Shown here one piece after another: positions 1-12,446 of a DNA stretch of 64,000 bases. Position 1 is the stretch's first letter, and the number at the start of each line of letters is the position of its first letter. The stretch covers positions 38,020,076 to 38,084,075 of the forward strand of contig NC_056036.1 in the NCBI RefSeq assembly GCF_004379255.2. Direction: 5' to 3'. The notes beneath the pieces were generated by a model that saw only the letters and a list, made by a program, of their open reading frames with translations, made no database searches and was not told where the DNA came from. This DNA is from Salvia splendens (lineage: Eukaryota > Streptophyta > Magnoliopsida > Lamiales > Lamiaceae). The position numbers and the translations under genes were made by a program.

Positions 1-1504
1 ACCCACTCACAAACAGAACCATCACAAAGGACAGAGAGTTTGAATCATTCCCCTAGGGTTTAGCATCCCATGGGGCTAGGTTATAGCACCACCACATGAA
101 TTAAATTTCATTTTTTAATGCGTTTAAGATTTGGTACAGTAAATAATGTACCAACAGTATCTAATAATGTGGACGGATTAGTGAATAATGTACGGATTGA
201 ATAGAATAATGTTGAAAGAAAATTGAATTCATGCCCTTTGGGTTAAGCAATCCATGGGTGACAAACTTATAGTTTAGGATTGTTTTAGAGGTGATTAACC
301 CATGTTTTTGTTGAATTAAGGTGTTTATTATATGTTTTCACCCATTTAGTTATCAATTAGATGAAATAATGAGTTTGTTGGAGTTTTGAAGTAAAAACAG
401 GTTAAAACGGAGCCAACGAGGCTGATTCCAGAGAAGAAACCCGGCCGGGTGTTTTCCATTTCCCGAAAAACCCGGTCGGGTGTTTTCCATGTGGTTACGG
501 GCTTTAGAGAAAAAGACCCGCCCGGGTGTTTCTCCATTTACAAATCACCCGGCCGGGTGTTTTTACTAATCCCTCATTTAACCCTGATTTTCACTCCGGA
601 TATAAAAGGGGGACTTCACACATTTGGGCCCTACTCCCACACTACCAAATAAAGAGCTGAAACAAGAGAATGAAGAGGATTTGAAGGCCAAGGAGCTTCT
701 CATCTCAAGAGATTGAAGGAGAAGACTACCCACCATCAATCCCACCTCTAGGGAGTTCTAGTTCATATTTCTATTATGTTATTTTTCCATTTCCTTTGTA
801 TTTCCTTTTGTTTTGACTTTGATCATGAGTAGCTAGATTTCTTTAGGGATTTGGTGAACCTAGATTTATGCTTATCTATCTCATTGTGTTGGTTTTGTTA
901 GATATTGGGCTTTTGTTATCCAATTGATTAGCTACCAATTTGATATATCTTGTTCTAATTTTTGACATTGAGAAATGCATGATTAGAATGGTTAGGTAAT
1001 CAACAACTTTGTGCCTTACAGGTGACCGAGAGATGCATGAGCTAGAGAGAGGGCGTGGGTCCGTTGTTTTAGGGAGTCAATCTCGAATTGTATGGAGTAG
1101 ACTCCTACACTAGAGATTGATCCACGTGTTAGATGCACTCGAGATGGGGTCTAACCAATCTTTCCTACTTTCCTAGACACACATGAGACCCAATAGATGA
1201 GCATGATTCCTAGGTGACACCCGTGATCCATATCGACGGATCCATATCCCTACCTTTCCCAATTTGTGTGAAAATCATCTTTTATTTGCTTTACTTAATT
1301 AATTTGCCTTCATTGCTTATTTGTTCTTTGATCTTAGTTAAGAAAACTAAAAACCCCTTTTATTAGTCTAGATAGTGTTCAAAGTTGCATCATAGTACTC
1401 AAACCGGCTTTTAGTCTTCGTGGATCGATAATTTTAGCTTGCCACGTGCTACTTATCCCGTACACTTGTGGGTGACACTTTTGATTGCAAAATTAGCACG
1501 AGTC
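1..1504 (+). repeat. Ty3/gypsy-like 5' LTR (left end outside window)
   Basis: The right edge is fixed by a primer-binding site that starts 8 bases after the likely LTR end. Positions 4-229 recur at 2467-2693 with scattered mismatches, which fits 5' and 3' LTR copies of one element. By that alignment the 5' LTR begins about 100 bases left of the window. A TATA box (TATAAAA, 601-607) divides U3 from R/U5. U3 carries four palindromes of the ACCCGGCCGGGT type at 439-450, 470-481, 516-527 and 547-558. Calling this region an LTR is inference from the PBS, TATA box and direct repeat; the terminal TG cannot be seen. Confidence 0.6.
601..607 (+). promoter_or_regulatory. TATA box of the gypsy-like LTR
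   Basis: TATAAAA lies about 900 bases before the LTR end, downstream of the palindromic ACCCGG repeats, at the position expected for an LTR promoter. Confidence 0.5.
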
Positions 1505-1511
1505 AAGTTTT

Positions 1512-1529
1512 TGGCGCCGTTGTCGGGGA
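1512..1529 (+). other. Primer-binding site (TGGCGCCGTTGTCGGGGA)
   Basis: This 18-mer is the tRNA-complementary primer site seen in plant gypsy elements of the Athila/Tat lineages, with one C-to-T difference from the usual TGGCGCCGTTGCCGGGGA. It is the strongest evidence that the flanking sequence is an LTR element on the + strand. Confidence 0.8.
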
Positions 1530-2360
1530 CTAAATTTGCTTTTGTGTTTGATACTGTGATAAGATGGAGAATACTAGTTTAGACATTTTACTTATTTTAT
1601 TTAGTTTAATTTTCTTGCTTAGTTATAACATATGGTTTGTTCTTCTCTAATCTTTTGTAGGTGTGTATCCTTACGCGCTCAAGGTGTCTACCTCTTGAGC
1701 CGAGAAGGAGAGTTGGACAAGGGAGGAGAACAAGAGCTCAAAATACTCTTCAATCACATATTGAGGTTCTTCTTGGGTATAAAAAATAGTGCTAACTAGA
1801 GCCGGTAATTGTGGGGTGTAATTGCATACCGCCGGGGAGAAAAAGAGATGGAAAGTCCTCTCAAAATCTACTCTCTCTTCCAAACTTATCCTAGCTTTGC
1901 TTGGAATAAGTTTGAGGGGGTGTCTAGTGGATTCCCTCTTACCTCTCTCTTTGGCTTTGGATTGTTGAATTTTTGGGAATGTTTTCCTTGTTCCACTTGT
2001 GTTTGTTATTGTTTTTATGATTATGTTTTTAGGAATGTTTTTCTTGTTGTTTTGTGTGTCGAATATTCTGTCTAGGGGTGGAAGTTGAACGAGTGTGAGA
2101 CATGTTGGAGGGGTTGCCAATGATGATTTTGTGTAAATTTTTTCGAAAACCTTGTTGATATGGTTAAGTAACATGTGACTTTTCATTTCAAATTACCTAA
2201 AGTGAATTGGATGGTGCCTTGTCTTTTGCTCAAATGACCTTGTGAGAATTAAGCCTATATTGTTCCTAAATGTGTGATTTATCTCAAGCATGTCATATGT
2301 TTCTAGAACTTGCTCGCGATCTCCTTGAGTCTACATAGTGGTTATAGAGATAAGGGAGGA
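1530..2360 (+). mobile_element. Internal region of the gypsy-like element, gag relic only
   Basis: Only about 830 bases separate the PBS from a polypurine tract (AAGGGAGGA, 2352-2360) and the start of a 3' LTR copy, so pol is missing. Around 1675-1790 one frame reads an arginine- and leucine-rich stretch resembling the start of Athila-type gag, but stops follow. The element is best described as a non-autonomous, gag-relic derivative. Confidence 0.5.
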
Positions 2361-2693
2361 CGTTAGGCCATCCTTGTTAGCCATATCCTACTTTTACCCG
2401 TTATCATGTTAATAATCCTTGTTAGCCATTTTGAGTTTAGCAATCCATGGGCTAGGTTGTAGTACCAACTCACAAACGGAACCATCACAAAGGGCAGAGA
2501 GTTTGAATCACCCCCCTTGGGTTTAGTAACCCATGGGGCTAGGTTATAGCACCACCACATGAGTTAAATTTTATTTTTTAATGCGTTTAAGATTTGGTAC
2601 AGTAAATAATGTACCAATAGTATCTAATAATCTACATTCGGATCAGTGAATAATGTACAGATTTAAGAGAATAATGTTGAAAGGAAATTGAAT
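2361..2693 (+). repeat. Truncated 3' LTR of the gypsy-like element
   Basis: It follows the polypurine tract at 2352-2360. Positions 2467-2693 match 4-229 at roughly 90% by eye, including the shared GGTACAGTAAATAATGTACC stretch. The match stops after GAATTC, where the two copies diverge, so this LTR is cut short. Confidence 0.55.
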
Positions 2694-3690
2694 TCAAACC
2701 ATCCCAAGTGCTTTACATCGTCATAAATCTAGACAAAATACCCTACAAATCTATTTCAAATCAGTTGGACACCTCCTGAAGTACATGTTGTTGTCTTTCT
2801 TGTTTCGACTAGGTGCTGCAACATCTTTGGCTAGCACTTTATCAGCTTCCTTATGTGCAGCCAACTTTTGTCGAAACAGATGTGCATATGAAAGGGAATG
2901 ACCTCATCAAAGTCGTCATCGTATTCTATCCTTGCAAACTTTGAACCTATTAGGAAACATGTACATAGATTAGTTGAAATTTTAAATAAATGTACAACCG
3001 TGACGCATATTCCATAACAAAGCGAGCCATCTTGAATGTTAAATTACAACAAAACAGAATAATGTAACAAAACAGTGACGAATAATGTGATAACTGCCTG
3101 CATAATTTAACAGTGAATAAAGTACATAAATGCCTCAACTATGTAGTAATCTAGTCTGAACTAATAAAATTAATTGTTTAAACAATGTATCTAATACAGT
3201 AGTGCATCAGTAAAACATAATGTAGAGCATATCTGGTAGATAATGTAAAATTTTACCTAATTAATGTATACAATGTGTACCTTAATATGCAACTGTCAGT
3301 AAAAATGAGTACATATAATGTACATATTTATGAGTATAATGTATCATATAATGTAACAAATAAATAGCGTCGTACATTATTTTTAACATAATGTACATAT
3401 TTATGAGTATAATGCATCACATTTTTTGTAATTATACAATGTGTCAATTAGTGTCCATTCCATAAAAAATGCAAATAATGTAGCCTATGAGTATGAAATA
3501 ATGTAGATTGTATTAATGTATGATTATAGTTGTATAATGTATATGCCGTTTTTGAATAATGTACATATTTATGAGTATAATGTATCATATAATGTAACAG
3601 AGCAGGCCATAGTCAGAAAATCCGTTCATGTACATGGCATAATACAATACCAATTATTTGGAGTACGAGTGTAAAATAATGTATAAAATG
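2590..3690. repeat. Dispersed AATAATGTA/ATAATGTAC motif array
   Basis: About twenty copies of (A/T)TAATGTA occur on the + strand at irregular spacing. A longer unit, ATAATGTACATATTTATGAG followed by TATAATG, occurs three times (near 3317, 3389 and 3556). The spacing is too irregular for a satellite. The same motif is dense in the gypsy LTR copies at about 140-220 and 2595-2680. Confidence 0.5.
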
Positions 3691-4148
3691 CCAGAAACAA
3701 CGTAGCAATGTCTACTGAAACTACACATTCGATCACCTGCATTTCAGTTGGTTGGCTCTTGAACGATCGTCCTCTTTTTGCCATTTTCTCAGTTCGATCT
3801 TTTATAATCCTCAACTAAAAAAATGAATAAAGAATTTATCAGATACACACCAAACAACCAATAAAGAAATCGAGCAATACAGAAATATAAATTCACAACA
3901 ATGAAGCAAACCCTCTATAGAAATGGTTCACATGCTTCACCAGTAACAACCAATTACACATGCTTCACCATAAACAGCCGTTACTCCTCGATAATGAACA
4001 AAACCCTAACAATAATCAACACTACGAACTGAACTACACAAATACAGACCAAAATTTTCCAAAAAATCTGCAGATAATTTGAAAATCGATGGTGGAAAAC
4101 TTACCGGATTTTCCCCTCGGTAGAAATGGTTGACATTGGCTTCGTCAT
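2750..4148 (-). pseudogene. Possible spliced gene fragment, family unknown
   Basis: On the minus strand an ATG at 4148 opens a 44-base exon (4105-4148) ending in a good donor (CG|GTAAGT). A second segment, 3737-3809, has an AG acceptor, joins in frame and encodes a basic stretch containing KRGRSFKSQPTEMQ before another GT donor. Farther on, about 2790-2950 holds an acidic run (EYDDDFDE) and a lysine/alanine-rich run in different frames, so no complete product can be assembled. I do not recognise the family. It may be a decayed host gene or a fragment carried by a transposon. Confidence 0.25.
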
Positions 4149-4620
4149 CGTCGCCAAATAAACCGTAAACTGAGGAGAGATATCGAAACGACGGAGTAAT
4201 GTCAAGATTAAGTATTATTTACGTCGCCAAATGAGTGGTAGTGCAGTTTTTCTGATATACTTTACGGCGGCTAGGGTTTGATCGAGATTGGAATTTGGGG
4301 AGGGTTTTGATCGATAGTGAAAATGGGGGAGACGTTTATGATGAGAGAGAGAGTGTGGAACTGGAATATCAATCATTGTTCCAAAAATCCCGCTTAATTT
4401 TCGTGCTTGCAGTTTTGAAACGGAAGATAATATTGGAGTGTTTACATTTCTACCCCTATAATGTACTAATTCCACCTTATACTGTAAAACGGACCCTCAT
4501 ATCTCCTACTAATCTAATCCGTCCATAATCATAATCTAATGGCTAGTATTAAGCTGGAACTTAACACTAAGGGGGCAATAGGAGCTTAATGCTCACTGGG
4601 AGGCAATACTTAAATACCTC

Positions 4621-6253
4621 AATTATGAAAATAAATGGATTAATTCTTTCAAAAGCAAAACACTATGTTGATTGTTGATCCGAATGAACTTGTATTTGTC
4701 AAATTAAATCCAATTAGGATTTGTTAATTTGTTAATTCATCCTATTAACAGAAGCTACTTGCAGGAAGATGCCCCAGCCAACAGCTAATACTTGAAACAT
4801 AGCATTAATTATATATATGTATTAACAATATTTAACTGCAACATAGTATATGTTTAATGTTCTTGAGCATTTATCTATGGAATATCTCAAAAGGGTAAAA
4901 GAAATCAGTCTGAATCGAAGCTTGGTTTCCAGAAAAGACAATGGACAAAATGATTTTGCACAGTGAATCATGATATCATCAGAGTTAAATATATACTTCG
5001 TTGTTACTTTAACTACAAAATGCTCAGATTAATAATAAGTGTCTAAGTTAAATATTGAAGGTAGCGTGAATGTCGGACCAAGATTTCAGCACACACAGAA
5101 AAACATTGTATATATTATATCCAAATACATAAATAAATGGGGAAAAAGTGAGTATGTTTGAGTTGGAACTAAGCATGTTAATCCATTTTTGTTAAAGCAA
5201 TGGACTGCTCACCTTTTTTTTTTGTCATCTTATGTTATTTTCCTAAATCCCGTGTAGCTTTTACTTATTATGTGCACTATTGTTATTGTTAGTCTGTATT
5301 GGCATGGGCTCGTTTCCTAACTAGCATATCGTGATTTGTTTGTTGAGATGTTTTTTACTGTATAACATGTTGTCACGTCGATATCATGTTTGATATTTTC
5401 AAGAATTTATGGAGCATGTGTTTTAGTTGGCAATATAGAAAATTTGAAAGTGAGGATTTAGCTAATTTATCAGAGCAATGCCTTAAAGAATATTTAAAAA
5501 GCTAATTTAGTACCTCAGCAAACTTGGTAGTCCGGAATCAAGGAAGAAAAAACTAATTGTAAATATTTAAAAATAGTTTTTGTAGTTTCTTCAATGATTA
5601 AGAATTGCTATATTGAGGTAGTAGTTTGGGGAATGGACTTAAGTAAGACGTTATTGAAAGTCATGCTTGAATCTAAAAGGCGAAAATTCCATATATTTAA
5701 GAGCAAATAATTTCGGTCAGAATACTACTACGACTTTATTCGTGACCAAAAGATAATAAAAGAAGTAGAAAGAAGAAGGCAGAAGGGTTGAAGTAATATT
5801 CTTTAGATTAGAGAATAAAAGTTGTTTAAGAGATTTTAAAAGATGAATTAGCTACAATTATATTCAAGCAAACAGAAAAAAGTGTAAAAAGCATGAAGAA
5901 TGTTGAAATTTGGGTCATGTTTTCTTTCAATTTTCAGCCCTTTCAATGTGTGCTGCTTTTGGTAGTTTGGAGAATGGAGCTTTAGTATTTTAAAACAAAA
6001 TCTTATCCGATTAGAGGTTAAAATAAGCTGATGCTAATTTGCTAGATGTTCGATGAAAGCACCAAATGATACGAAAGAAGTCAATAAGATGAGATTTTGA
6101 ATCCACATGAGGTTAGCGATGAGTGAGAGAGTAAGATAAAATTAACGTAATCTTGTTAACTCACGAAAAAAAATACTTTTTTTAAAATATATTGGTGATA
6201 GATAAAATTCTCTTTAAATATTTTGGTCATTTAATTTATAAGATGCTAGTGAT
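4621..6253. other. AT-rich spacer, nothing recognised
   Basis: Only short open frames and homopolymer runs are present. No domain, convincing splice pair, terminal repeat or RNA gene was seen. Confidence 0.5.
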
Positions 6254-7054
6254 TAGACTTGTCAAATTGGGTACCCGCGGATATCCGATCCGAAATTTTC
6301 GGGTACTCGATCCCAAAATTCCCAAAGTCCAATACCTGATACCCGACCCGAATTTGAATTCGGGTACCCGGTCCCGATTGTGATTGTGATTTTTTTTTAT
6401 TTTTAGAAATTAACTACAAACTTTTAGAATTTATTTAATATAATTTAATTCAAATTTAATACAAAATTGAAGTGGTATTACATAGAAAATAACTACAAAC
6501 TTTTAGAAATACAAAATTCTTGTAGTAGTTCGAATTTTTAAGAGAAAATAACTAAAACTTTTAGGAATACAAAATTCTTATAGTAATTCAAATCTAAAAG
6601 AAAATAACTACAAACTTTGAAAAATACAAAATTCATAAATTGTACATGTTAACATCTTTCATCCCTCCCTTATAAACATCACAATTCAATAATTCATAAG
6701 AATCTAGATCTAACAATAACATTTTCAAAGATTCAAAATTCAAAATTCAAAATATCACGAGTCAATGAAAGTAAAATGTAATTAAAAAATTAAATTACAT
6801 ATCTTATATGCTAACTATAATTATTAATTAAAATATAGTTTAAGAAATTAAATTACATTTAATTATAATAAAAACATAATTTATTAATTTTAGAAAACAA
6901 ATCGGATAATTCGGGTATACCCGATCGGATATCGGGTAACCCGATACCCGATAATCCAAAATTCTCACTACCCAATCCCGATCCGATACCCGAAAAATTG
7001 AATTTCGGATATCCAATTATCCAAGGATACCCGATATCCATTTTGACAGGCCCA
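6254..7054. mobile_element. Non-autonomous hAT-type element (801 bp)
   Basis: An 8-bp target duplication, CTAGTGAT, flanks it exactly (6246-6253 and 7055-7062). The ends are imperfect inverted repeats: TAGACTTGTCAAATTGGGTA on the left, and TGGGCCTGTCAAAATGGATA reading inward from the right. Both subterminal regions are packed with GGGTACCCGA/GATATCC-type motifs in opposite orientation. The middle is AT-rich and codes for nothing. Confidence 0.85.
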
Positions 7055-7062
7055 CTAGTGAT

Positions 7063-9244
7063 AATAAACAAATTTTAATTAGGAGTCTTGGAATTCAGTG
7101 GTATTTCTCACATTTATATAGCGAGTGGGGTGTGATTTAATAATAATTACGCATATAATATATACTAATATTATTATAAGAGAATTTCTTTCAACTCGAT
7201 CTAGTGTGCCACAGCTCAACTTTAGCTATTTTAAAGCCATACTTTTTTATTTCAGAAGAATGGTTAAAGATTAAGAAGCAGTAAGATAAAGTGTAAAGAA
7301 TGAAACTTTAATTTTTTAGATTTATCGTTTTGAATAAAGATATCAAATTTCATTGAAAAAAACAAGGGTAGCAAATTTGTATCTCTATGTATATTGTGTT
7401 ACTAAGGGCTTGCACAACTACACTTCTTAAGCACGTACCAGTGTATCCCACCGCTCAAACACTGGCTGCGGGCTGTTGAGCACGCCGTGCTCTCACATTA
7501 AGGTGTGTAAGAAAATGCCAATCAATTTTCCAACAAGAGCACCACATTGCATTACTTTAAATTTAATTTAGTGTTCAATTCTTAGTGCTCAAATGTTGTG
7601 AATAGTGCTAAAAACGCACTTATTAAATAACAATACATAAGTGTTCAATTGTCCTGAAAAAAATTATGATGCTCTACTCTAGCTAATCTTCTTGCACACC
7701 CCATTTAATATATCCAGGGAATATATAATTATAAGTACATTTAATATTAAAATTAATGTACTATTGTAATTAAATGAATAGTTCCCCAAGATTGATGCAG
7801 TGATATGCACATGCTATCGAGTTTATGTACTTAGTTTGTACAACAATTCCTCATCGAAATATGCAGTTTTTGCATTTTATTAATTTCCTTTAAAAAAATA
7901 CTCCACTCCTCATTAATTCATCCCATTCTGACCACTTCAAAATTTGAGTCCCCAGAGTTCATATGTGAGAAGTCAGAGTTTGTGGACCAAATTTTGATGT
8001 ATGTCCTATCATCTACCTAATTTTCTTAACCAATTAGTTGCTACATATACATATAGTATGTTTTATCTATACACACACTATATTATATGATTTGGGTTGT
8101 GTCTGTACTTGTGAAATGGACAATATTGATTGCATTGATATAAGAACATGAGCCATATGATTATTTTGACTATTTTAATTTATTTATTGTTATTAATCAT
8201 CTTGGTTGATTGTGAGAATATCTTGCATCTTAGTAATCAAGATGAAATAAGAAATTAAGAAGAAATAAAGTCCAAAGTCAGTAACAAATACCCACTGAAA
8301 GGCCAGAATGTATATATATATCTTCTTCCTAACCACTGCTAAACTTGTCCTTACATTAATAAATAGTACTACTATAAAACTAAAAATTTATAGTTCAACG
8401 TCATTTGGTAAAAGCATGTTCTTGATATTAAATCTACAATCGAAGTCAAGAATGGAGTCCAAGTTCACACTCCTCTTTGATGACTACTGGTGTCGGATAA
8501 TAATGTTGGAACGTGTGTTGTTCATTTGTTTAGTTCACTTTCGTTCGTTCGTTGATTTTTTATGTAAAGTTTTTGATAAATCATTCGTTTTTGTTGATAC
8601 AAATTGATAGTACTATTTTTTTTCAAACTGCCATTTTATTTGCTCACCAGTTTCTAACTTTGAGCATTTATTTAAAAAAAATCATGCTAAATAAAAGAAG
8701 AGTGTTATTCAAAAAGGCTTTATAACAGAAGAGGGTTATTCAAATCAAACTTTGAAAGAACTTTGAAAGCATGATCTTTATTGAATCAATATGAGGCAAA
8801 TATGAGACTTATGTTTCGTTAATGTTTGATAAAAGAAACTTTATATTACGATACCTACACTCAAACATAAATCAATTTAGGATATCATTCATCATTTCAT
8901 CTCCAAAGAGTTTATTAACATATAATTATTATTTACTAATACACAATTCGACTAAATGAGTGTGTGTGTGTGTGTGTGTTATATTGATAGTGAAGTTTGA
9001 ACAAACTATGTACTATAATCATGACAACAACTCGATTTGAAATTTTAGCCCTACTTCACACAGTCAAACTCAGTAATAATAATTTGTTTCCCCTTTCTAA
9101 GCTATTGAATTGATCGTATAACGAATTCAAAAAGTAGGGACAAAAAATTCAAATGCCCATAATAGCATTGACAAATATCAAGGTAAAGGAACTCTTTCAC
9201 AGCACATGTATTTTGCTAATATTTTACCTATAATTGAAAAAAAA
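7063..9244. other. AT-rich spacer with a (TG)n microsatellite
   Basis: A (TG)10 tract lies at 8960-8979. Positions 7404-7690 contain GC-richer sequence with scattered GAGCAC/GTGCTC words that might be an old MITE, but clean ends were not found. No coding region is supported. Confidence 0.45.
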
Positions 9245-9653
9245 GGGAAATAGTCATTTACATCATTAAGTAGGGTCAAAATCTGATCTATCCCACAAAT
9301 TTTGAAATCCGCTAATTAAATTATGAATTTTCAATTTTTCTAGTTTATCCCATGGGTGGAATTTTAGGTGGAATCTATGTTGGCATGGATTGAGATTTCA
9401 AGATGGATTGAGATTTAAATCACGAAAAAGATGCGTGTATAATACAAAGTGTAATCACAAGGAGCTTGATCTTAAAGTTGGGTTGAGATTTCAAGATGGA
9501 TTTCAATGTAGAGATGCAAATATTCAACCAAAAATTCGACCTGTGGGATAAACTACAAAAAATTGAAATTTTGTGATTTAATTAGCGGATTTTAAACTTT
9601 GTGGGATAGACAAGATTTTAACCAAACTTGGTGATTTAAATGACTATTTACCC
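9245..9653. mobile_element. Inverted-repeat MITE (409 bp)
   Basis: The two ends form inverted repeats of about 110 bases beginning GGG(A/T)AAATAGTCATTTA, and both arms contain CTATCCCACAAA and CCGCTAATTAAAT. The flanks are A-rich, so the size of the target duplication cannot be read. The end sequence suggests a Mutator-type MITE, which is inference. Confidence 0.65.
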
Positions 9654-10517
9654 AAAAAAATATTTTTTGTTAGCAACCGCTTGTATATTTCGGTAGACAT
9701 AGCTCGATACATATGATTCGCATTATTATATTAAGGTACACGACACGCCTAATATATGGGTATGTATTTTATGCTTGGGTGGGCCTCAGCCCAAACATGC
9801 TTTAAGATTAATAAACTTTTTATTCCTTTATAGATGCGTTGAGACTACTTCTCTCTGGTGGATGAAGATTGACATATAATGTCTTGCAGATCGTTTATTT
9901 CTGACTGTTTTTATACTATTAGTTTGTCATCTTTTTAGTTTAAGCGAGTGTACAATAATGAATGTAAAATGTAGGGGAAAAGATGCAGGAGAATTGAAGA
10001 GAGGTCCCAATATTGAGGAGTTGATAGTAACCAGACTTGGGCAAAGATAAGAACAATTTCATCAATCTTTTGTCATACATATTCCCTGCGTGACTCAAAT
10101 TATTATCAACCACCCCTCCATCATTATTTAATTTTTGAAAAATTAAAACTCCCCATAGTATGAGATCTTTTAAATCAATGAAAAAATTGAAACATATATT
10201 TAATTGATTTCCAATCCAAAATATGGTTTAAATAAATGCGAAAGGGTATCCAATGATGATCGTATTGGATTGAGTAGGTTAGACGTGTCTCCCATCTTCA
10301 TGTAATGCCAAATATAAAATTCTAAAATATAGCTAAATTTGTGACAATAATGTGGGTTGGTGTTTTTTTCGTGAAAAAAGATCTGATTGGGTTGGGCCGT
10401 ACAATGTGGTCCAACAGATCCTATGTCTTAATCGTCTTGTCTTACTGTATTATTCAATTTTCAAACTGAATTTCAGTATTTAACACCTGTATTTTTTTTT
10501 ATTAAATGACACAGTTG
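9654..10517. other. AT-rich spacer, nothing recognised
   Basis: No long open frame, repeat structure or RNA gene was seen. Confidence 0.45.
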
Positions 10518-10789
10518 TTAGAGCATCCACAATGGTTTTCGCCCGGCCATAGCCTAGCCACAAACTCCTCCTGCCACATCATCAGCACTAAAAATCCTCC
10601 TGTCACATCAACAAAACAAGCAAATAGCCCAACCATAGCCCAGCCACATCACTCAAAATTATATAAAACAAATAATGAACAATCACACAAAATACGGAAT
10701 TAAATTTACGCCACAGATACGGGAAAATGCAACAATTTTATTTAAATTTTAAAAAAATTACATTTTAAAAAATTACATAAATAAAAAAA

Positions 10790-12120
10790 CTAACTCCGAG
10801 TAGTCCTCCGCGCCCATAACTCTTCAATTAAATCCTTTTGGAGTCGAATATGAGCTTCCGTTTGGCGCATGTCGGCATGTGCTTGGAAGAGGCCGGCTTC
10901 ATTGCGAGGTACCCCACTCCGTGCGTTGGGGACGGCCACGCCGTGGCTTGGACCGGCTTCATTATCGTCGTTAGCCCAATCCGTCAGTTGTACACCTTCA
11001 TCTTCGACAATCATGTTGTGCATGATAATACAAGCGTACATTATATCAGCAATGCAGTCGACATGCCACAAACGCGTTGGACCCCTAACCGCCGCCCATC
11101 GAGACTGGAGCACACCAAATGCGCGCTCCACGTCCTTGCGCGCCGACTCCTGTCGTGCCGCAAAGTAGGCCTTCCTCTCATCTGATGCGCTTCGGACCGT
11201 CTTCACAAACACGGGCCACCTAGGGTATATCCCATCGGCCAAGTAGTAGCCCATATCATGCCGGTTGTCGTTGGCGACAAAACTGATGGCCGGCCCGACG
11301 CCGTGGAACTGCTCGTTGAAAAGGGGCGACGAGTTGAGGACATTGAGGCCGTTGTTCGACCCGGCTATCCCAAAATACCCATGCCAAATCCATAGCCGGT
11401 AATCAGCTACGGCCTCGAGGATCATCGTAGGATTCTTTCCCTTATAGCCGGTCGTATAGAACCCCTTCCAGGAAGTGGGACAGTTCTTCCACTCCTAATG
11501 CATACAATCTATGCTGCCTAACATTCCCGGGAACCCATGCTTCTCCCCGTGCATCTGCATCAGATCCTGACAGTCTTGGGGGGTAGGGCTTCGAAGGTAC
11601 TGATCACTAAATATTTCAATCACGCCATCACAGAAATACTTCATACATTCCAGGGAAGTCGTCTCACCGATGTGGAGGTACTCGTCCCACATGTCTGCCG
11701 CGCCTCCGTAGGCCAACTGCCGGATTGCCGCAGTGCACTTTTGAATAGGTGTGTGGCCGGGTTTGCCAGCCGCATCGTGCCTGAAGCAGAAATACATATA
11801 TCGCTGCTCCAAGGCGTTAACAATACGCATAAACAGGGCTCTGCTCATCCTAAAACGTCGCCTGAAAAGGTTGGCGTTGAACCGCGGCTCCTCTGCGAAG
11901 TAGTCTTCGTATAGGCGCTGATGTGCAGCTACGTGATCACGATCAATCGCTTGTCGGCGATGGACAACTGGCCGAGGTCGAGGTACCGCCGGCTGCAAGG
12001 CTCTTTGCATCCATTGGTCTATCCCGCGGTTGGTATATGCCTCAAACGCTTCGGCCATTCGACGTTCGTACTCCTCAGCGTCCCCCCACTACCTCCACTA
12101 CTACCACCCGCGTTACTCAT
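10790..12120 (-). pseudogene. PIF/Harbinger transposase (HARBI1/ALP1-like), inactivated
   Basis: This is a DDE-type nuclease gene of the plant HARBI1/ALP1-like family, which cuts and pastes Harbinger elements. The main frame runs from 12058 to 10790 and is broken by a single TAG at 11495-11497, just after the first catalytic Asp (SIDCMH). The second catalytic position, normally Asp in the N-D-x-N-V-L motif, reads GLNVL here (GAC to GGC). The third acidic residue is kept in VERAFG. Upstream, a better start ATG at about 12118-12120 is followed by a glycine/serine run and is out of frame by one base at a six-G homopolymer near 12082-12087. There are therefore three independent lesions, while the N-terminal (RFRMSRALFMRIV) and DDE-domain regions remain recognisable. 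It cannot be catalytically active. Confidence 0.85.
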
Positions 12121-12241
12121 TTCTCGGTGTTGATCTTGTACAAAAATTAAGATAGAGAGAGTACTCGTTAATACAAGTGGTGCGAATGAAAATGAAGTGC
12201 AAATCGCGTATATATAGTATTTCGAAAATTTAAAAAAAAAA

Positions 12242-12315
12242 CCGCTGGGCTATGCGCTGGGCGATCCGGGCGCTGCAATGGCGCCGAGCGGATCGCCCAG
12301 CGCATAGCCCAGCGG
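12242..12315. repeat. 27-bp perfect inverted repeat in Harbinger subterminal region
   Basis: Arms at 12242-12268 and 12289-12315 are exact reverse complements, with a 20-base loop that is itself partly palindromic. They are built from GCTGGGC/GCCCAGC words and sit between the terminal repeat and the TATA box of the transposase gene. Confidence 0.85.
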
Positions 12316-12446
12316 ATTTTGACCGCCTAGCGCTAGGCGAAATTCATTTCCGAAAAACCGCTCGGCGATTTTCGGCTCCTGCAATGGTTCGCCTAGCGCC
12401 GGCGCTCGACTAGGCGGTGCGCCAGGCTCCATTGTGGATGCTCTTA

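Larger units (their letters stand above)
10521..12443 (-). mobile_element. PIF/Harbinger element carrying transposase only (1,923 bp)
   Basis: Perfect 15-bp terminal inverted repeats (GAGCATCCACAATGG) and a TTA target duplication (10518-10520, 12444-12446) define it. Transcription runs from the right end: a TATATATA box near 12208-12216, a 27-bp perfect hairpin at 12242-12315, then the transposase. The ORF1 (Myb/SANT-like) gene normally paired with the transposase is absent. Confidence 0.9.

Noticed and set aside
4..2693. 226-bp direct repeats as target duplications of an insertion
   Set aside because: Far too long for a target duplication and diverged; LTR copies explain them better.
10838..11914. 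Several + strand open frames of 99-125 aa
   Set aside because: Antisense of the transposase pseudogene; composition follows the other strand.
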